Source: Zhongshania sp.
GTDB taxonomy: Bacteria > Pseudomonadota > Gammaproteobacteria > Pseudomonadales > Spongiibacteraceae
Assembly (NCBI GenBank): GCA_018066965.1
Contig: JAGPVP010000044.1
Coordinates: forward strand, 19,116 to 83,115
DNA length: 64,000 nt
Reading direction: 5' to 3'
Both the position numbers and the translations under genes were made by a program. Numbering within the stretch: position 1 is the first letter of the stretch; each line of letters starts with the position of its first letter. Below, in pieces: positions 52,234-61,837 of the stretch. The notes beneath the pieces are model-generated. The model did no database searches and was not told the origin of the DNA. It saw nothing but the letters and a program-made list of their open reading frames with translations.

Positions 52234-53370
52234 ATGCCTAAGCGCACGCTATACAACGAAGACCACCAACTCTTTCGAGAAAGTGTTAAAAAAATGTATG
52301 CCAAGGAGTTGGTGCCCTTTGTAGAGGAATGGGAAACCAAGGGCCTAGTCAGCAGAGCGTTTTGGACAGCCTGTGGTGACAACGGCATGCTCTTGCCAGA
52401 TATCCCAGAGGAATACGGCGGCGGCGGATTAGACTTTAAATTTAACGCCATTCTGCTTGAAGAGACAGCATTAGCGGGCACCACTGGCCCCGCCTTTGGC
52501 GTACACAACGACATCGTCGCCCATTACATTCATAACTACGGCAGCGAGTCTGCTAAGAAGCACTGGCTGCCAAAAATGGCAACTGGCGAGGCGATTGGCG
52601 CCATCTGTATGAGCGAGCCTAGCACCGGCAGCGATTTAAAAGCCGTGCGCAGCAAAGCCATGCCGGTCGAGGGCGGTTTTATTCTCAACGGCTCAAAAAC
52701 CTTTATCACCAACGGCATTAACGCCGATGTTGCGGTTATAGCGGCACGCGTCGGCGACGACAGTGGCGCCAAGGCCATTTCATTATTTGTAATTGGCTGT
52801 GATCAAAAAGGCTTTATTAAAGGCAATAAACTTAACAAGGTCGGCAATAGATCCTCTGATACCGCCGAAATATTTTTCGAAGACTTATTCATACCTGCAG
52901 AAAATATGTTGGGCGAACAAGGCGCTGGCTTTATCTATATGATGAAAGAGCTTCCTCAGGAACGGCTTTCAATCGCAATCTCCTGCCAAGCCGCTGCCCA
53001 GCATGCCTATGATCTCGCAGTAGATTACGTCAAAGAACGCAAAGCCTTTGGCAAAGCGGTCATCGACTTCCAAAATACTCGCTTTGTTTTAGCCGACATG
53101 AAAGCTAAGCTCCAAGTAGGCTGGGCGCACTTAGACGCCTGTATACAAGCACTAGTAGACAAAGAACTTACCACCACCGAAGCCGCTGCGGCCAAACTTT
53201 GGCATAGCGAGTTACGCTGTGAAATCGTCGACAACTGTCTGCAGATGTTTGGTGGCTACGGCTACATTGAAGAATACGAAATTGCGAGATTGTGGCGCGA
53301 CGCGCGAGTCATGCGCATTTACGGCGGCACCTCTGAAATCATGAAAGATTTAATTAGCCGCTCTATTTAA
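52234..53370 (+). CDS. Acyl-CoA dehydrogenase
   Basis: 378 residues, close in plan to the enzyme at 40535-41692. AICMSEPSTGSDLKAV near 126, FITNGINADV near 153, VKERKAFGKAVIDFQNTRFVLADM near 265, and LQMFGGYGYIEEYEIARLWRDARVMRIYGGTSEIMKDL near 333, with Glu near 366. It is the first gene after the LysR-type regulator and precedes a nitronate monooxygenase-like gene by 38 bases. Substrate unknown; long or branched acyl-CoA. Confidence 0.93.
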   Translation: MPKRTLYNEDHQLFRESVKKMYAKELVPFVEEWETKGLVSRAFWTACGDNGMLLPDIPEEYGGGGLDFKFNAILLEETALAGTTGPAFGVHNDIVAHYIHNYGSESAKKHWLPKMATGEAIGAICMSEPSTGSDLKAVRSKAMPVEGGFILNGSKTFITNGINADVAVIAARVGDDSGAKAISLFVIGCDQKGFIKGNKLNKVGNRSSDTAEIFFEDLFIPAENMLGEQGAGFIYMMKELPQERLSIAISCQAAAQHAYDLAVDYVKERKAFGKAVIDFQNTRFVLADMKAKLQVGWAHLDACIQALVDKELTTTEAAAAKLWHSELRCEIVDNCLQMFGGYGYIEEYEIARLWRDARVMRIYGGTSEIMKDLISRSI

Positions 53371-53408
53371 ATAGTGAAAAACCAAAAAATTCCGACGAGG
53401 AAATAACC

Positions 53409-54377
53409 ATGTCACTACCCGAATTTATGACAAAAAATCTGCGCCTGCCCGCCATGGCCGCGCCGATGTTTATTGCGTCTACCCCCGAACTAGTTATCGA
53501 ACAATGCAAAGCCGGTATGATCGGCTCGCTACCGGCACTGAACGCTAGACCCCAAAGCCAGCTAGAAGATTGGATAGTACAAATCCAAACCGCACTGGCG
53601 GAATACGATGCGGCGAACCCAGACAAGCCTTCGGCCCCCTTTGCGATTAATCAGATTTCTCATCCGAGCAATGACAGGCTGATGGGCGACCTAGACATTA
53701 TCGCAAAATACAAAGTGCCTATCGTTATTGTCAGCCTCTATGTTGCACCGAAAATTTGTGAGGTTGTGCACTCTTATGGCGGTATTGTTTTCAACGATAT
53801 TATTTCTAATCGCCAAGCGAAAAAATCAGTCGAGGGCGGCGTCGATGGCCTCATCGCAGTCGCAGCCGGCGCGGGCGGCCACACCGGCAGCACCTCTCCC
53901 TTTGCGCTAATTTCAGAAATCCGTGAATGGTGGGACGGCCCCCTCGCACTGTCTGGCTGCATCGCCACTGGCCAAAATGTATTAGCGGCACTGGCAACGG
54001 GCGCTGACTTGGCCTACATCGGCTCGCCATTTATTGCGACCACCGAAGCCAACGCGGTGGAAGATTACAAAAACATGATCGTTGAAAGCACCGCTCAAGA
54101 CATTCTGACCTCGGATGCGTTTAGCGGCGTACCGGCTAACTTTTTAGTTGGCTCAATCAAACGTGCAGGCCTAGACCCAGAAAAACTAAAACGCGACCCC
54201 GAGAAAGCCATAGACGTAAGCGAAAGCAGCCAGAGCTTTAATACCTGGAAAGACATTTGGGGCTGCGGACAAGGCATTTCAGCCGTAAAGAAAATCGTCC
54301 CCACCGCCGAGTTGGTAGAGCGTATGACAGATGAATATAACGTCGCAAAAGCAGATTTCATAACGCGCTTGAGCTAG
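53409..54377 (+). CDS. Nitronate monooxygenase-family FMN protein
   Basis: 322 residues. TIM-barrel FMN protein: PAMAAPMFIASTPELV near 15, DGLIAVAAGAGGHTGSTSPFALI near 145 (FMN phosphate and catalytic His), and SGCIATGQNVLAALATGADLAYIGSPF near 182. NMO-family proteins of acyl-CoA clusters often act on other electron-rich substrates; a 2,4-dienoyl or enoyl reduction role has been proposed for relatives. It is co-directional with the acyl-CoA dehydrogenase. I make no firm reaction call. Confidence 0.88.
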   Translation: MSLPEFMTKNLRLPAMAAPMFIASTPELVIEQCKAGMIGSLPALNARPQSQLEDWIVQIQTALAEYDAANPDKPSAPFAINQISHPSNDRLMGDLDIIAKYKVPIVIVSLYVAPKICEVVHSYGGIVFNDIISNRQAKKSVEGGVDGLIAVAAGAGGHTGSTSPFALISEIREWWDGPLALSGCIATGQNVLAALATGADLAYIGSPFIATTEANAVEDYKNMIVESTAQDILTSDAFSGVPANFLVGSIKRAGLDPEKLKRDPEKAIDVSESSQSFNTWKDIWGCGQGISAVKKIVPTAELVERMTDEYNVAKADFITRLS

Positions 54378-54383
54378 CTCAAG

Positions 54384-54413
54384 CGGGCGATCATCTAGAG
54401 TGATGGTCGCCCG
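54384..54413 (+). terminator. Hairpin after the NMO-like gene
   Basis: CGGGCGATCATC paired with a GATGGTCGCCCG arm (one G-T pair), 12 bp with a 6-base loop, 7 bases past the stop. A palindrome TTGAGCTAGCTCAA spans the stop codon just before. No T-run, so factor-dependent ending or mRNA protection is possible. Confidence 0.55.
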
Positions 54414-54524
54414 ATACAAGCACACACAAGAACGGACACACCTCCCCCCCAGATTAAATTGGCTTTCCTCCCCCTGCTGAAATAAAAGCAATACACTTGC
54501 ACATCGCAACTCAGAATGGCATAT

Positions 54525-54557
54525 TAGCTGCCTAGGCAACTATTGTTGTGGCAGCTA
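54525..54557. promoter_or_regulatory. Inverted repeat TAGCTGCC-N17-GGCAGCTA, candidate MarR operator
   Basis: 8-bp perfect arms 33 bases before the MarR gene that heads the efflux operon. Position fits autorepression by that regulator. Confidence 0.45.
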
Positions 54558-54589
54558 CTGCCATAACACCCATTTGACAGGCCACGGCT

Positions 54590-55129
54590 ATGACTCCTAA
54601 AAATATACTCGATCTCGCTGTTGAGAACCCCGACGGCCCTTACAATTTGGCCGACTACCAGCAGAACGAAAGCATTGGTTATTTATTAAAACGTTGCTTT
54701 GGTTTCTTAACCACCGCCATCGACAAGCAATTAGCACCCTACGATTTAACCCACCCGCAGTTCGCCTTTCTTATGACGCTAAAGCAGCAAAACTGCTCCA
54801 CGGCCGCAGAATTGGCCCGCGAGACTAATCTTGATACCGGCGCCACTACTCGGATGTTAGACCGCTTAGAAACTAAAGAAATTATACGTCGCGAACGCAG
54901 CCTCGAAGATCGCCGCGTTATCAAAATTGTATTAACCGAATACGGCAGGCTGGTGGTTGAAAAAATGCCGGTGATTGCAATCAATGTGCTCAACCGACGG
55001 CTACAAAACTTCGACGACGACGAGATCTCGACCTTGAAACGGCTGCTCACCAAGCTAATCAATGAAGCCGACGCCATTGCATTGGCAGATGCTGCCCAAA
55101 ATGACAATGATGAGGAAGATAAACAGTGA
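54590..55129 (+). CDS. MarR-family regulator of the efflux operon (EmrR/MprA-like)
   Basis: 179 residues. Winged helix: LTHPQFAFLMTLKQQNCSTAAELARE near 47, DTGATTRMLDRLETKEIIRRERS near 82 and DRRVIKIVLTEYG near 106. First gene of an operon with outer-membrane, adaptor and transporter genes; its last bases overlap the next start (GTGA). It likely represses the pump until an aromatic or amphipathic ligand binds. Confidence 0.92.
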   Translation: MTPKNILDLAVENPDGPYNLADYQQNESIGYLLKRCFGFLTTAIDKQLAPYDLTHPQFAFLMTLKQQNCSTAAELARETNLDTGATTRMLDRLETKEIIRRERSLEDRRVIKIVLTEYGRLVVEKMPVIAINVLNRRLQNFDDDEISTLKRLLTKLINEADAIALADAAQNDNDEEDKQ

Positions 55130-56694
55130 AAAAGCTAAGCAGCTCACTCAATCAAAGTCTTATCGCGATAACCTTGTTGAGCGGTTTAAGCGCTTGCGCT
55201 AACTACGGCGGCATCAACAGCAGTAAAACAATGCTTGATGCAAAGAACCTAGGCACTGAGCAAAGTTTGGGCACCGAGCAAGACCTAACGCCGGTTTTAA
55301 ACGAATGGCCAAGCCAGGCGTGGTGGACGAGCTTTAATGACCCACAGCTCGACAGCTTAATTGCCGAGGCGCAACAAAATAGCCCTAGTTTAGCCATTGC
55401 TGCCGCCAAGCTCGCCCGCGCCAATGCCTCGCTAGAAAATGTTCAAGGGGCAAGTCTGCCGACGGTAGGTTTGTCTGCCGATGCCACGCGCCAGCACTAC
55501 ACTGAAAACGGGATGTACCCTCCTCCGCTAGGCGGCTCGACCCAAACCAGCGGCAATATCACCCTGCAAGCGCAATATGAATTGGATTTTTGGGGGCGTA
55601 ACCGTGCGGCTACAGCGGCGAGCCGTTCCCGTCTTGCCGCCGCACAAGCGGAATCTGCCAGTGCCCAATTAATGCTCACTAGCGCGGTAGCAAAAAGCTA
55701 TTTTCAACTGGCGCAATTGCAGCGTTTTCTGCGTATTGGCGAAAGTGCCCTGGAGCAGCGCCAGCATATCTACGACCTAACCAAACAGCGGGTTGATGCA
55801 GGTTTAGATACTCTAGTTGAACTCAAACAAGCAGAAACCCAGCTACCGCTGACACGCACCAATATCGAGATGGTGAAAGAAAACATCGTCAATACTCAGC
55901 ACGCCTTGGCCGCATTATTAGGCTCTGGTCCTGATCGCGTATTAATGCTGCAAGCGGCACTTCCCGAGCCCAGCAGCACAGATAATTTCGCCTTAGCGCC
56001 ACAGGATTTACGAATTGGCCTCATCGGCCATCGCCCCGATTTAGTGGCCGCGCGCTGGCAGGTGGAGGCTACCCAACAAGACACCAAGGCCAACAAAGCC
56101 GCGTTTTACCCCAATATTAATCTGGTCGCCTTTGCCGGTTTCTCTAGCATTGGCCTAGATCAACTGCTGCGTTCCAGCAGCGAAAACTACGGCGCCGGCC
56201 CTGCACTATCACTACCGATATTTGAAGGTGGCCGCCTAAGGGCAAACTTAAAAGCCAGTTACGCCGACTATGACGCCGCGGTAGCCAACTACAATCAAAC
56301 CTTAATTAACGCGCTGCGGGATGTAGCTGACCAGCTAAACAGCTACCGCTTTCTGCAACCGCAAATCGAGCAGCAACAGCTAGCACTCGACGCCGCTAGC
56401 ACCGCGTATGATCTCGCCCTGCAGCGTTACCACGCCGGGCTAGGCAACTACTTAACGGTGCTCAATGCGCAAAGCATTGTACTTCAACAGCAGCTGTTTC
56501 AATCCCAATTACGGATGCGCGCGCTGACGACGCGTGTTGAGTTGTCTAGAGCGCTCGGTGGCGGCTACCCCTACATAAACGCTGCCGAGAGTGTTGCCGC
56601 AGAAACAAACTCCAACAGCATAACGATCACTGTCAGCGATGCAGAAAGTAACAGCCCCCAAATCACGAGCTTTGCAGGAACCCAATATGACTAA
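55126..56694 (+). CDS. Outer-membrane efflux lipoprotein (NodT/OprM family)
   Basis: 522 residues, GTG start overlapping the MarR stop. A lipoprotein signal with lipobox LSAC gives a modified Cys at residue 24. Two TolC-type repeats follow, with helical domains near 85-170 and 300-480 (YELDFWGRNRAATAASRSRL, SLPIFEGGRLRANLKASYADY). Forms the trimeric outer-membrane channel of a tripartite pump with the EmrA/EmrB-like proteins encoded next. Confidence 0.93.
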   Translation: MKKLSSSLNQSLIAITLLSGLSACANYGGINSSKTMLDAKNLGTEQSLGTEQDLTPVLNEWPSQAWWTSFNDPQLDSLIAEAQQNSPSLAIAAAKLARANASLENVQGASLPTVGLSADATRQHYTENGMYPPPLGGSTQTSGNITLQAQYELDFWGRNRAATAASRSRLAAAQAESASAQLMLTSAVAKSYFQLAQLQRFLRIGESALEQRQHIYDLTKQRVDAGLDTLVELKQAETQLPLTRTNIEMVKENIVNTQHALAALLGSGPDRVLMLQAALPEPSSTDNFALAPQDLRIGLIGHRPDLVAARWQVEATQQDTKANKAAFYPNINLVAFAGFSSIGLDQLLRSSSENYGAGPALSLPIFEGGRLRANLKASYADYDAAVANYNQTLINALRDVADQLNSYRFLQPQIEQQQLALDAASTAYDLALQRYHAGLGNYLTVLNAQSIVLQQQLFQSQLRMRALTTRVELSRALGGGYPYINAAESVAAETNSNSITITVSDAESNSPQITSFAGTQYD

Positions 56695-57883
56695 TTCAAG
56701 CGCTATAGACACCCCTGCACCCAATGGTGCCCGCCGGCGTCAAATGCTGGTTGCCGGCACTATTTTTGTACTTATTGGCGCGCTGTGGACTGCATACTGG
56801 ATGCTAATTGGCCGCCACCATGAAGACACTGACGATGCCTATGTTGCCGGTAATATTATTCAAGTCACGCCGCAAACCGCCGGCACTGTCGTTGCAATTT
56901 ATGCCGACGACACCCAGCGCGTTAAAGCCGGACAAATCCTGATTAAGCTTGACGATACCGACGCACAAATCGCACTGGATCAGACCCAAGCTGAACTCGC
57001 CCAAACAGTACGTAGAGTGCGTTCATTATTCACCGGCAACGATGCGCTTAACGCCCAGATTGAGTTACAAGAAACCACACTGAACCGCGCCAAAGCGGAT
57101 TTAAAACGCCGCAGCGGCTTAGGCAAAACCGGTGCAATTTCTTTTGAAGAATTACACCACAGTGAAGTCGCCGTTAAATCTGCACAGTCAGATTTACTTG
57201 CGGCCCGCGAAGCCCTAGCTGGCAACGAGGCACTGACAGAGGACACCGCTGTCGACACTCACCCAGAAGTATTGGCTGCCGCTGCAAAAGTCCGCGCCGC
57301 CTATTTAAATTTACAGCGCACAAACATTCCCTCGCCGGTTGACGGCTATGTCTCTAAACGTGGTGTACAGCTAGGTCAGCGCATTGCGCCCGGCAAACCA
57401 TTGATGGCGGTAATTCCCTTGGAACAGGTATGGGTCGACGCCAACTTTAAAGAGAGCCAACTACATCATATTCGCATCGGTCAACCCGTCTCATTAACTG
57501 CCGACATGTACGGCAGTGACGTGGAATATCAAGGCCATGTTGTTGGCCTAGAAGCGGGTACCGGCAGTGCCTTTAGCCTGCTGCCTCCGCAAAATGCCAC
57601 CGGCAACTGGATCAAAGTTGTCCAACGTTTACCGGTACGTATTGCCCTTGACCCCAAACAGTTAGAAGAAAACCCTCTGCGTATAGGCTTATCCATGGTC
57701 GCCGATATCGACATCAGCGACGACAGCGGCGCGCAATTAACTGAGTTCAGCAAGAATCTGCAGGCAACTTATGCAACCCGTGTTTATGAAACCGCCGGTC
57801 ACGCCGCCGAGGACCTGGTAGATAAGATTATTAAAGCAAATATCGGCAGCAGCTCAAACCTAGCCGCGCTGGCAAGTCACTAA
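56687..57883 (+). CDS. emrA: Membrane fusion protein, EmrA/HlyD family
   Basis: 398 residues from the ATG at 56687 (AGGAACC upstream), overlapping the channel gene by 8 bases. One N-terminal membrane helix (about 19-41), then EDTDDAYVAGNIIQVTPQTAG near 48, a coiled-coil hairpin 100-190, and the second lipoyl half with SPVDGYVSKRGVQLGQ near 215. Links the inner-membrane pump and the channel. EmrA-type domain order is clear. Confidence 0.93.
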   Translation: MTNSSAIDTPAPNGARRRQMLVAGTIFVLIGALWTAYWMLIGRHHEDTDDAYVAGNIIQVTPQTAGTVVAIYADDTQRVKAGQILIKLDDTDAQIALDQTQAELAQTVRRVRSLFTGNDALNAQIELQETTLNRAKADLKRRSGLGKTGAISFEELHHSEVAVKSAQSDLLAAREALAGNEALTEDTAVDTHPEVLAAAAKVRAAYLNLQRTNIPSPVDGYVSKRGVQLGQRIAPGKPLMAVIPLEQVWVDANFKESQLHHIRIGQPVSLTADMYGSDVEYQGHVVGLEAGTGSAFSLLPPQNATGNWIKVVQRLPVRIALDPKQLEENPLRIGLSMVADIDISDDSGAQLTEFSKNLQATYATRVYETAGHAAEDLVDKIIKANIGSSSNLAALASH

Positions 57884-57895
57884 GGGATTTTTGAT

Positions 57896-59458
57896 ATGGC
57901 TAATGCTGCTAACGCCGACGCCACATTACCGCCTTTACAGGGGGCAATGTTAGCGATTGGCGCTGTCTCGGTATCGCTCGCTACATTTATGAACGTGCTG
58001 GATTCGTCCATCGCCAATGTCGCCATTCCTACCATCGCTGGCGACCTTGGTGTATCTGCCAATCAGGGCACGTGGGTTATTACGTCGTTCGCCGTATCCA
58101 ACGCCATCGCCATTCCCTTAACCGGATGGCTGTCGCAACGCTTTGGGCAGGTGCGCCTATTTATTGTATCGACTCTCTTATTTGTTATTGCATCGTTTCT
58201 TTGTGGCACCGCACAAAGTATAGAAATGTTAATTGCGTTTCGGATATTACAAGGTGCCGTTGCCGGCCCAATGATTCCCATGTCGCAGTCTTTACTACTG
58301 GCCAGTTTCCCAAGAGCCAAAGCGGGAACGGCAATGGCAGTGTGGAGCATGACAACACTGGTAGCGCCGGTAGTGGGGCCCATTCTGGGCGGCTGGATTT
58401 CAGATAATTATTCTTGGCCGTGGATATTTTATATCAACGTGCCACTGGGGATACTCGCCACCTATTCCACCTGGACAATTTACCGCTCGCGAGAAACCGC
58501 AACTAAAAAATTACCCGTCGATACTATTGGCTTGTCGTTGTTAGTACTGTGGATTGCCGCCTTGCAAATCATGTTGGATAAAGGCCGTGAACTTGACTGG
58601 TTTAACTCAGGACAAATTATTGGTTTAGCTATCGTTGCCGTCGTAGGCTTGGTGTTTTTCTTAATTTGGGAACGGCATGAAAAGCACCCGATTGTGGATT
58701 TATCACTATTTCGCAACCGCAATTTCACTGGTGGCGTAATCGCCTTATCACTAGGTTACGGCGCATTTTTTGGCAACATTGTGATCTTGCCATTGTGGCT
58801 GCAAACTCAAATTTCCTATACCGCAACTCAAGCCGGTTTAGCCATGGCGCCGGTGGGCTTGTTCGCCATAATGGTATCCCCGTTTGTGGGCCGAAATATT
58901 CATCGCTTTGACGCTCGTATACTCGCGACCTGCGGCTTCTTAATCTTTGCCTTGGTTTTATATATGCGCTCGCTATTTACCAGCGGCGTTGATAACTGGA
59001 GCGTAATGCTACCAGCCTATATTCAAGGATTTGCGATGGCGGTATTTTTTACGCCGCTGACGATGCTCATTATGTCGGGCTTAAAACCCGAACAAATACC
59101 CGCGGCCAGCGGCTTAAGTAACTTTGTTCGGGTTCTCTGCGGCGGCTTTGGTTCGTCCATTGCCACGACAGCGTGGGACAATCGCTCAGCGCTCCACCAC
59201 ACCCAGCTGATGGAACACGCTAACGCATACAATCCTATCTACACCGATGGCATGCAGAATCTGCAGCAACTTGGCTTAAGCAGTGATCAAGCCAACGCCA
59301 TGTTCGAGCGAACATTGTCTGTGCAAGCCAGCACCCTTGGTGTAAACGATATATTCTATTTTTCGTCGATGATGTTTCTAGTACTGATAATGGCGATCTG
59401 GAGTACCAAACCTATCCACGGCAAACATGCAGTCGTCGATGCTGGCGGCGCTCATTAA
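57896..59458 (+). CDS. emrB: DHA2-family drug:H+ antiporter, EmrB-like
   Basis: 520 residues with about 14 membrane helices. ATFMNVLDSSIANVAIPTIAGDLG near 25 (motif D1), GWLSQRFGQVRLF near 80 (motif A) and FRILQGAVAGPMIPMSQS near 110, then VVGPILGGWISDNYSWPWIFYINVPLG near 155 (motif C). Expels hydrophobic toxicants with proton influx. Last gene of the efflux operon; it may protect against terpenes or phenolic acids. Confidence 0.94.
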   Translation: MANAANADATLPPLQGAMLAIGAVSVSLATFMNVLDSSIANVAIPTIAGDLGVSANQGTWVITSFAVSNAIAIPLTGWLSQRFGQVRLFIVSTLLFVIASFLCGTAQSIEMLIAFRILQGAVAGPMIPMSQSLLLASFPRAKAGTAMAVWSMTTLVAPVVGPILGGWISDNYSWPWIFYINVPLGILATYSTWTIYRSRETATKKLPVDTIGLSLLVLWIAALQIMLDKGRELDWFNSGQIIGLAIVAVVGLVFFLIWERHEKHPIVDLSLFRNRNFTGGVIALSLGYGAFFGNIVILPLWLQTQISYTATQAGLAMAPVGLFAIMVSPFVGRNIHRFDARILATCGFLIFALVLYMRSLFTSGVDNWSVMLPAYIQGFAMAVFFTPLTMLIMSGLKPEQIPAASGLSNFVRVLCGGFGSSIATTAWDNRSALHHTQLMEHANAYNPIYTDGMQNLQQLGLSSDQANAMFERTLSVQASTLGVNDIFYFSSMMFLVLIMAIWSTKPIHGKHAVVDAGGAH

Positions 59459-59491
59459 CAAGATGAAGATATTGCGGAATATGACAAAGTC

Positions 59492-59523
59492 GGAACAAAT
59501 AAGTAGCGCTACTTATTTGTTCC
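59492..59523. terminator. 32-bp perfect palindrome between convergent genes
   Basis: GGAACAAATAAGTAGC followed directly by its own reverse complement. It starts 33 bases after the EmrB stop and covers the last codons of the YdeP-type gene. It could end transcription from both sides, though no long T-run follows. Confidence 0.6.
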
Positions 59524-61692
59524 GCATGCCGCGACAGAAACTGAAATCGACTTAAACTGGGGCGTATGCGAACGCGGGTCAGTTAAGCGAGAGCTCAAGA
59601 TATTCGCCTCAGGGTAATACGCTGCCACGCAACCCTTGGGCAGGTTAAACAACTTAACTTCTAGCCCGCACATCTCACCATAGTCAGAACTAACATCAAC
59701 GGTCTCGCCTTCGCCCACCCCAAGCTCCAAGGCATCTTGCTGATTGAGTAACACCGTCCAGCGATTATTTACACCCCGATAACTATCGCTCTCCTCATAA
59801 ATAATAGAGTTAAATTGACCTTCGCTACGAATAGTCATCATGGTGTAGGGGCGTGAAGACGCGCCAACGATTCCCGCACTGAGCGGAATCACGAAACGCG
59901 CCTTGCCATCCTCGGTATTAAATTCAGGTGTGTGCTTAACACGACCACTGACATAGAACTCTTTTTTTGCGACATCGATATCAGCAAGTTCCTCCAGCCC
60001 CGGCACCACTTTTGCGATTGCCTGCCGGACTTTTTGATGACGCTTAAACTCAGCAAAATTGATGGGGCAATCAACCAATAACTGAGTGGCAATATCGGCA
60101 AGAATAGCTACCTCTGAACGCACCGAGGCAATCCGCTGAATACCACCATCACTTAGGCGAACGTAGTTGAACATAGACTCTTGCGTGGTCGGCTCTGGCT
60201 CTTCATCGCGTGCGCACACCGGTAAAATAAGCACTTCACCAGAATCCACACCCGTGACATGGCCACGGTTAAGCGTTGTCGTTAAAAATATTTTAAAGCC
60301 AATATTGTCTAGCGCCTTAGCCGTCCACTTGCTGTCTGGGCTCGCTTCATAGAGATTCCCACCCATCACTAAGGCAGCATCTATACCGCCCTCATAAGCT
60401 CGCTCTAAAGATTCCAAAGTATGCATGCCCTTTTCTTTCGGTAGTTTCACCCCGAAGGTTTTTTCAATGCGGCTAAACACCTCGCTAGATAGCACAGGCT
60501 TCACACCAATTGTACCAATACCTTGCACATTGCTATGCCCACGCAGCGGTAATAGCCCTGCATGGGGTTTACCGACCATGCCCCGTAGCAAGGCTAAATT
60601 ACTGATCCACTCGATATTATCAACACCGTGCTGGTGATGGGTCATTCCCATGCCCCAAGCAAAAATCGCGTTTTGCGATTGAATATAAACTTTCGCTACT
60701 CGTAGAATGTCTTCTTTTTCAATGCCACAGCAATCTAATAGCGACGCCCAAGATTGGGTCTGCACATGACTCTCAAAATCCGTATAGTCATTAGCGTATT
60801 TCTCAATAAAATCAGTAGCACTGCCACCCAACTCAATCACCGCTTTCGCTATTGCCGTAAACAGCGCGATATCACTCCCGATTTTAGGCTGGAGATAAAT
60901 ACTGGCGACTTCGTCGCCGCCTTTTATCATAGAACTAATCATCTTCGGCGCAGCGAACTGGACCAGCCCCGCCTCGCGTAGCGGATTAATCACCACCACC
61001 GTGCCGCCACGCCGACGTAAGCCAATAAGTTTATGTAGCAAGCGCGGGTGGTTTGAGGCGGGATTAGCACCAATCAAAAAGAACAAATCACAGTGTGCAA
61101 TATCATCTAGCTCCACCGTTGCCGTGCCGGTACCTACGGTATTCCCCAGCGCTTCACCGGTTGCTTGATGACAGTAGTAAGAGCAATTGCTGATATTATT
61201 GGTACCGTAAAGACGGGCCATAAGCTGTAGTAAAAAACCGGCCTCATTAGACGAGCGACCAGAGCTGTAAAAGAAACTCCGATTCGGCGCTACTTTTGCC
61301 AAGCCGTCAGTGGCACACTTAATCGCCCAATTCCAATCCACTTCTTTATAGCGATTTTCGCCGACACCTTTGTAAATGGGCTGCCCCAAACGCCCAAGCC
61401 TCTCCAGCTCGCGGGCTGACAGCGCGCGAAATTCTTCCAAGGTATGCTCAAATATTTCAGTGGGGATGGGTGCTTGTATATCGGTAGATTGGGCCTGAAT
61501 GCTTTTATTACAAACCGAGGGGAACTCATCCAGCTCATTGGTCATTCCGCCGCGCTGGCCGCCCATACCTAGCCCGCAGGCTTTACAGGCGTTCTTGGCA
61601 GTCAATGCCTTAGCCGAATTCAGCAGACCTATCCTACGCGCCGTGTTAAGCGTATAGAGTACTTTTTTCGGGCCACCACCAATGACTTTCAT
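59509..61692 (-). CDS. FdhF/YdeP-family molybdopterin oxidoreductase
   Basis: 727 residues. The N-terminus has the cysteines of the YdeP group (NACKACGLGMGGQRGGM, then VCNKS), not the usual CxxC-C iron-sulfur motif of formate dehydrogenases. Later: YSSGRSSNEAGFLLQL near 148, NCSYYCHQATGEALG near 167, and LIGANPASNHPR near 205 for bis-MGD binding. Catalytic reaction of YdeP proteins is uncertain; E. coli YdeP is tied to acid resistance. Oriented against the efflux operon. No subunits or chaperones are adjacent. Confidence 0.9.
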   Translation of the reverse strand: MKVIGGGPKKVLYTLNTARRIGLLNSAKALTAKNACKACGLGMGGQRGGMTNELDEFPSVCNKSIQAQSTDIQAPIPTEIFEHTLEEFRALSARELERLGRLGQPIYKGVGENRYKEVDWNWAIKCATDGLAKVAPNRSFFYSSGRSSNEAGFLLQLMARLYGTNNISNCSYYCHQATGEALGNTVGTGTATVELDDIAHCDLFFLIGANPASNHPRLLHKLIGLRRRGGTVVVINPLREAGLVQFAAPKMISSMIKGGDEVASIYLQPKIGSDIALFTAIAKAVIELGGSATDFIEKYANDYTDFESHVQTQSWASLLDCCGIEKEDILRVAKVYIQSQNAIFAWGMGMTHHQHGVDNIEWISNLALLRGMVGKPHAGLLPLRGHSNVQGIGTIGVKPVLSSEVFSRIEKTFGVKLPKEKGMHTLESLERAYEGGIDAALVMGGNLYEASPDSKWTAKALDNIGFKIFLTTTLNRGHVTGVDSGEVLILPVCARDEEPEPTTQESMFNYVRLSDGGIQRIASVRSEVAILADIATQLLVDCPINFAEFKRHQKVRQAIAKVVPGLEELADIDVAKKEFYVSGRVKHTPEFNTEDGKARFVIPLSAGIVGASSRPYTMMTIRSEGQFNSIIYEESDSYRGVNNRWTVLLNQQDALELGVGEGETVDVSSDYGEMCGLEVKLFNLPKGCVAAYYPEANILSSRLTDPRSHTPQFKSISVSVAACGTNK

Positions 61693-61785
61693 AAATTGTG
61701 CTGCTCACCAGATTACGACCTTAACCATACTACGCCTATCTAAGGGCTAGCAATAATGACCAGACACATCGGTGATCATTCGGTA

Positions 61786-61820
61786 AGCGAGAAAAATTGG
61801 CCAATCCAATTTTCCTCGCT
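61786..61820 (-). terminator. Hairpin after the NA37-like gene
   Basis: AGCGAGAAAAATTGG pairs with CCAATTTTCCTCGCT: 15 bp with one mismatch, 5-base loop, 18 bases past the gene stop on the minus strand. The T-rich stem suggests an intrinsic terminator. Confidence 0.6.
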
Positions 61821-61837
61821 CATTCATTAAACAGCGC

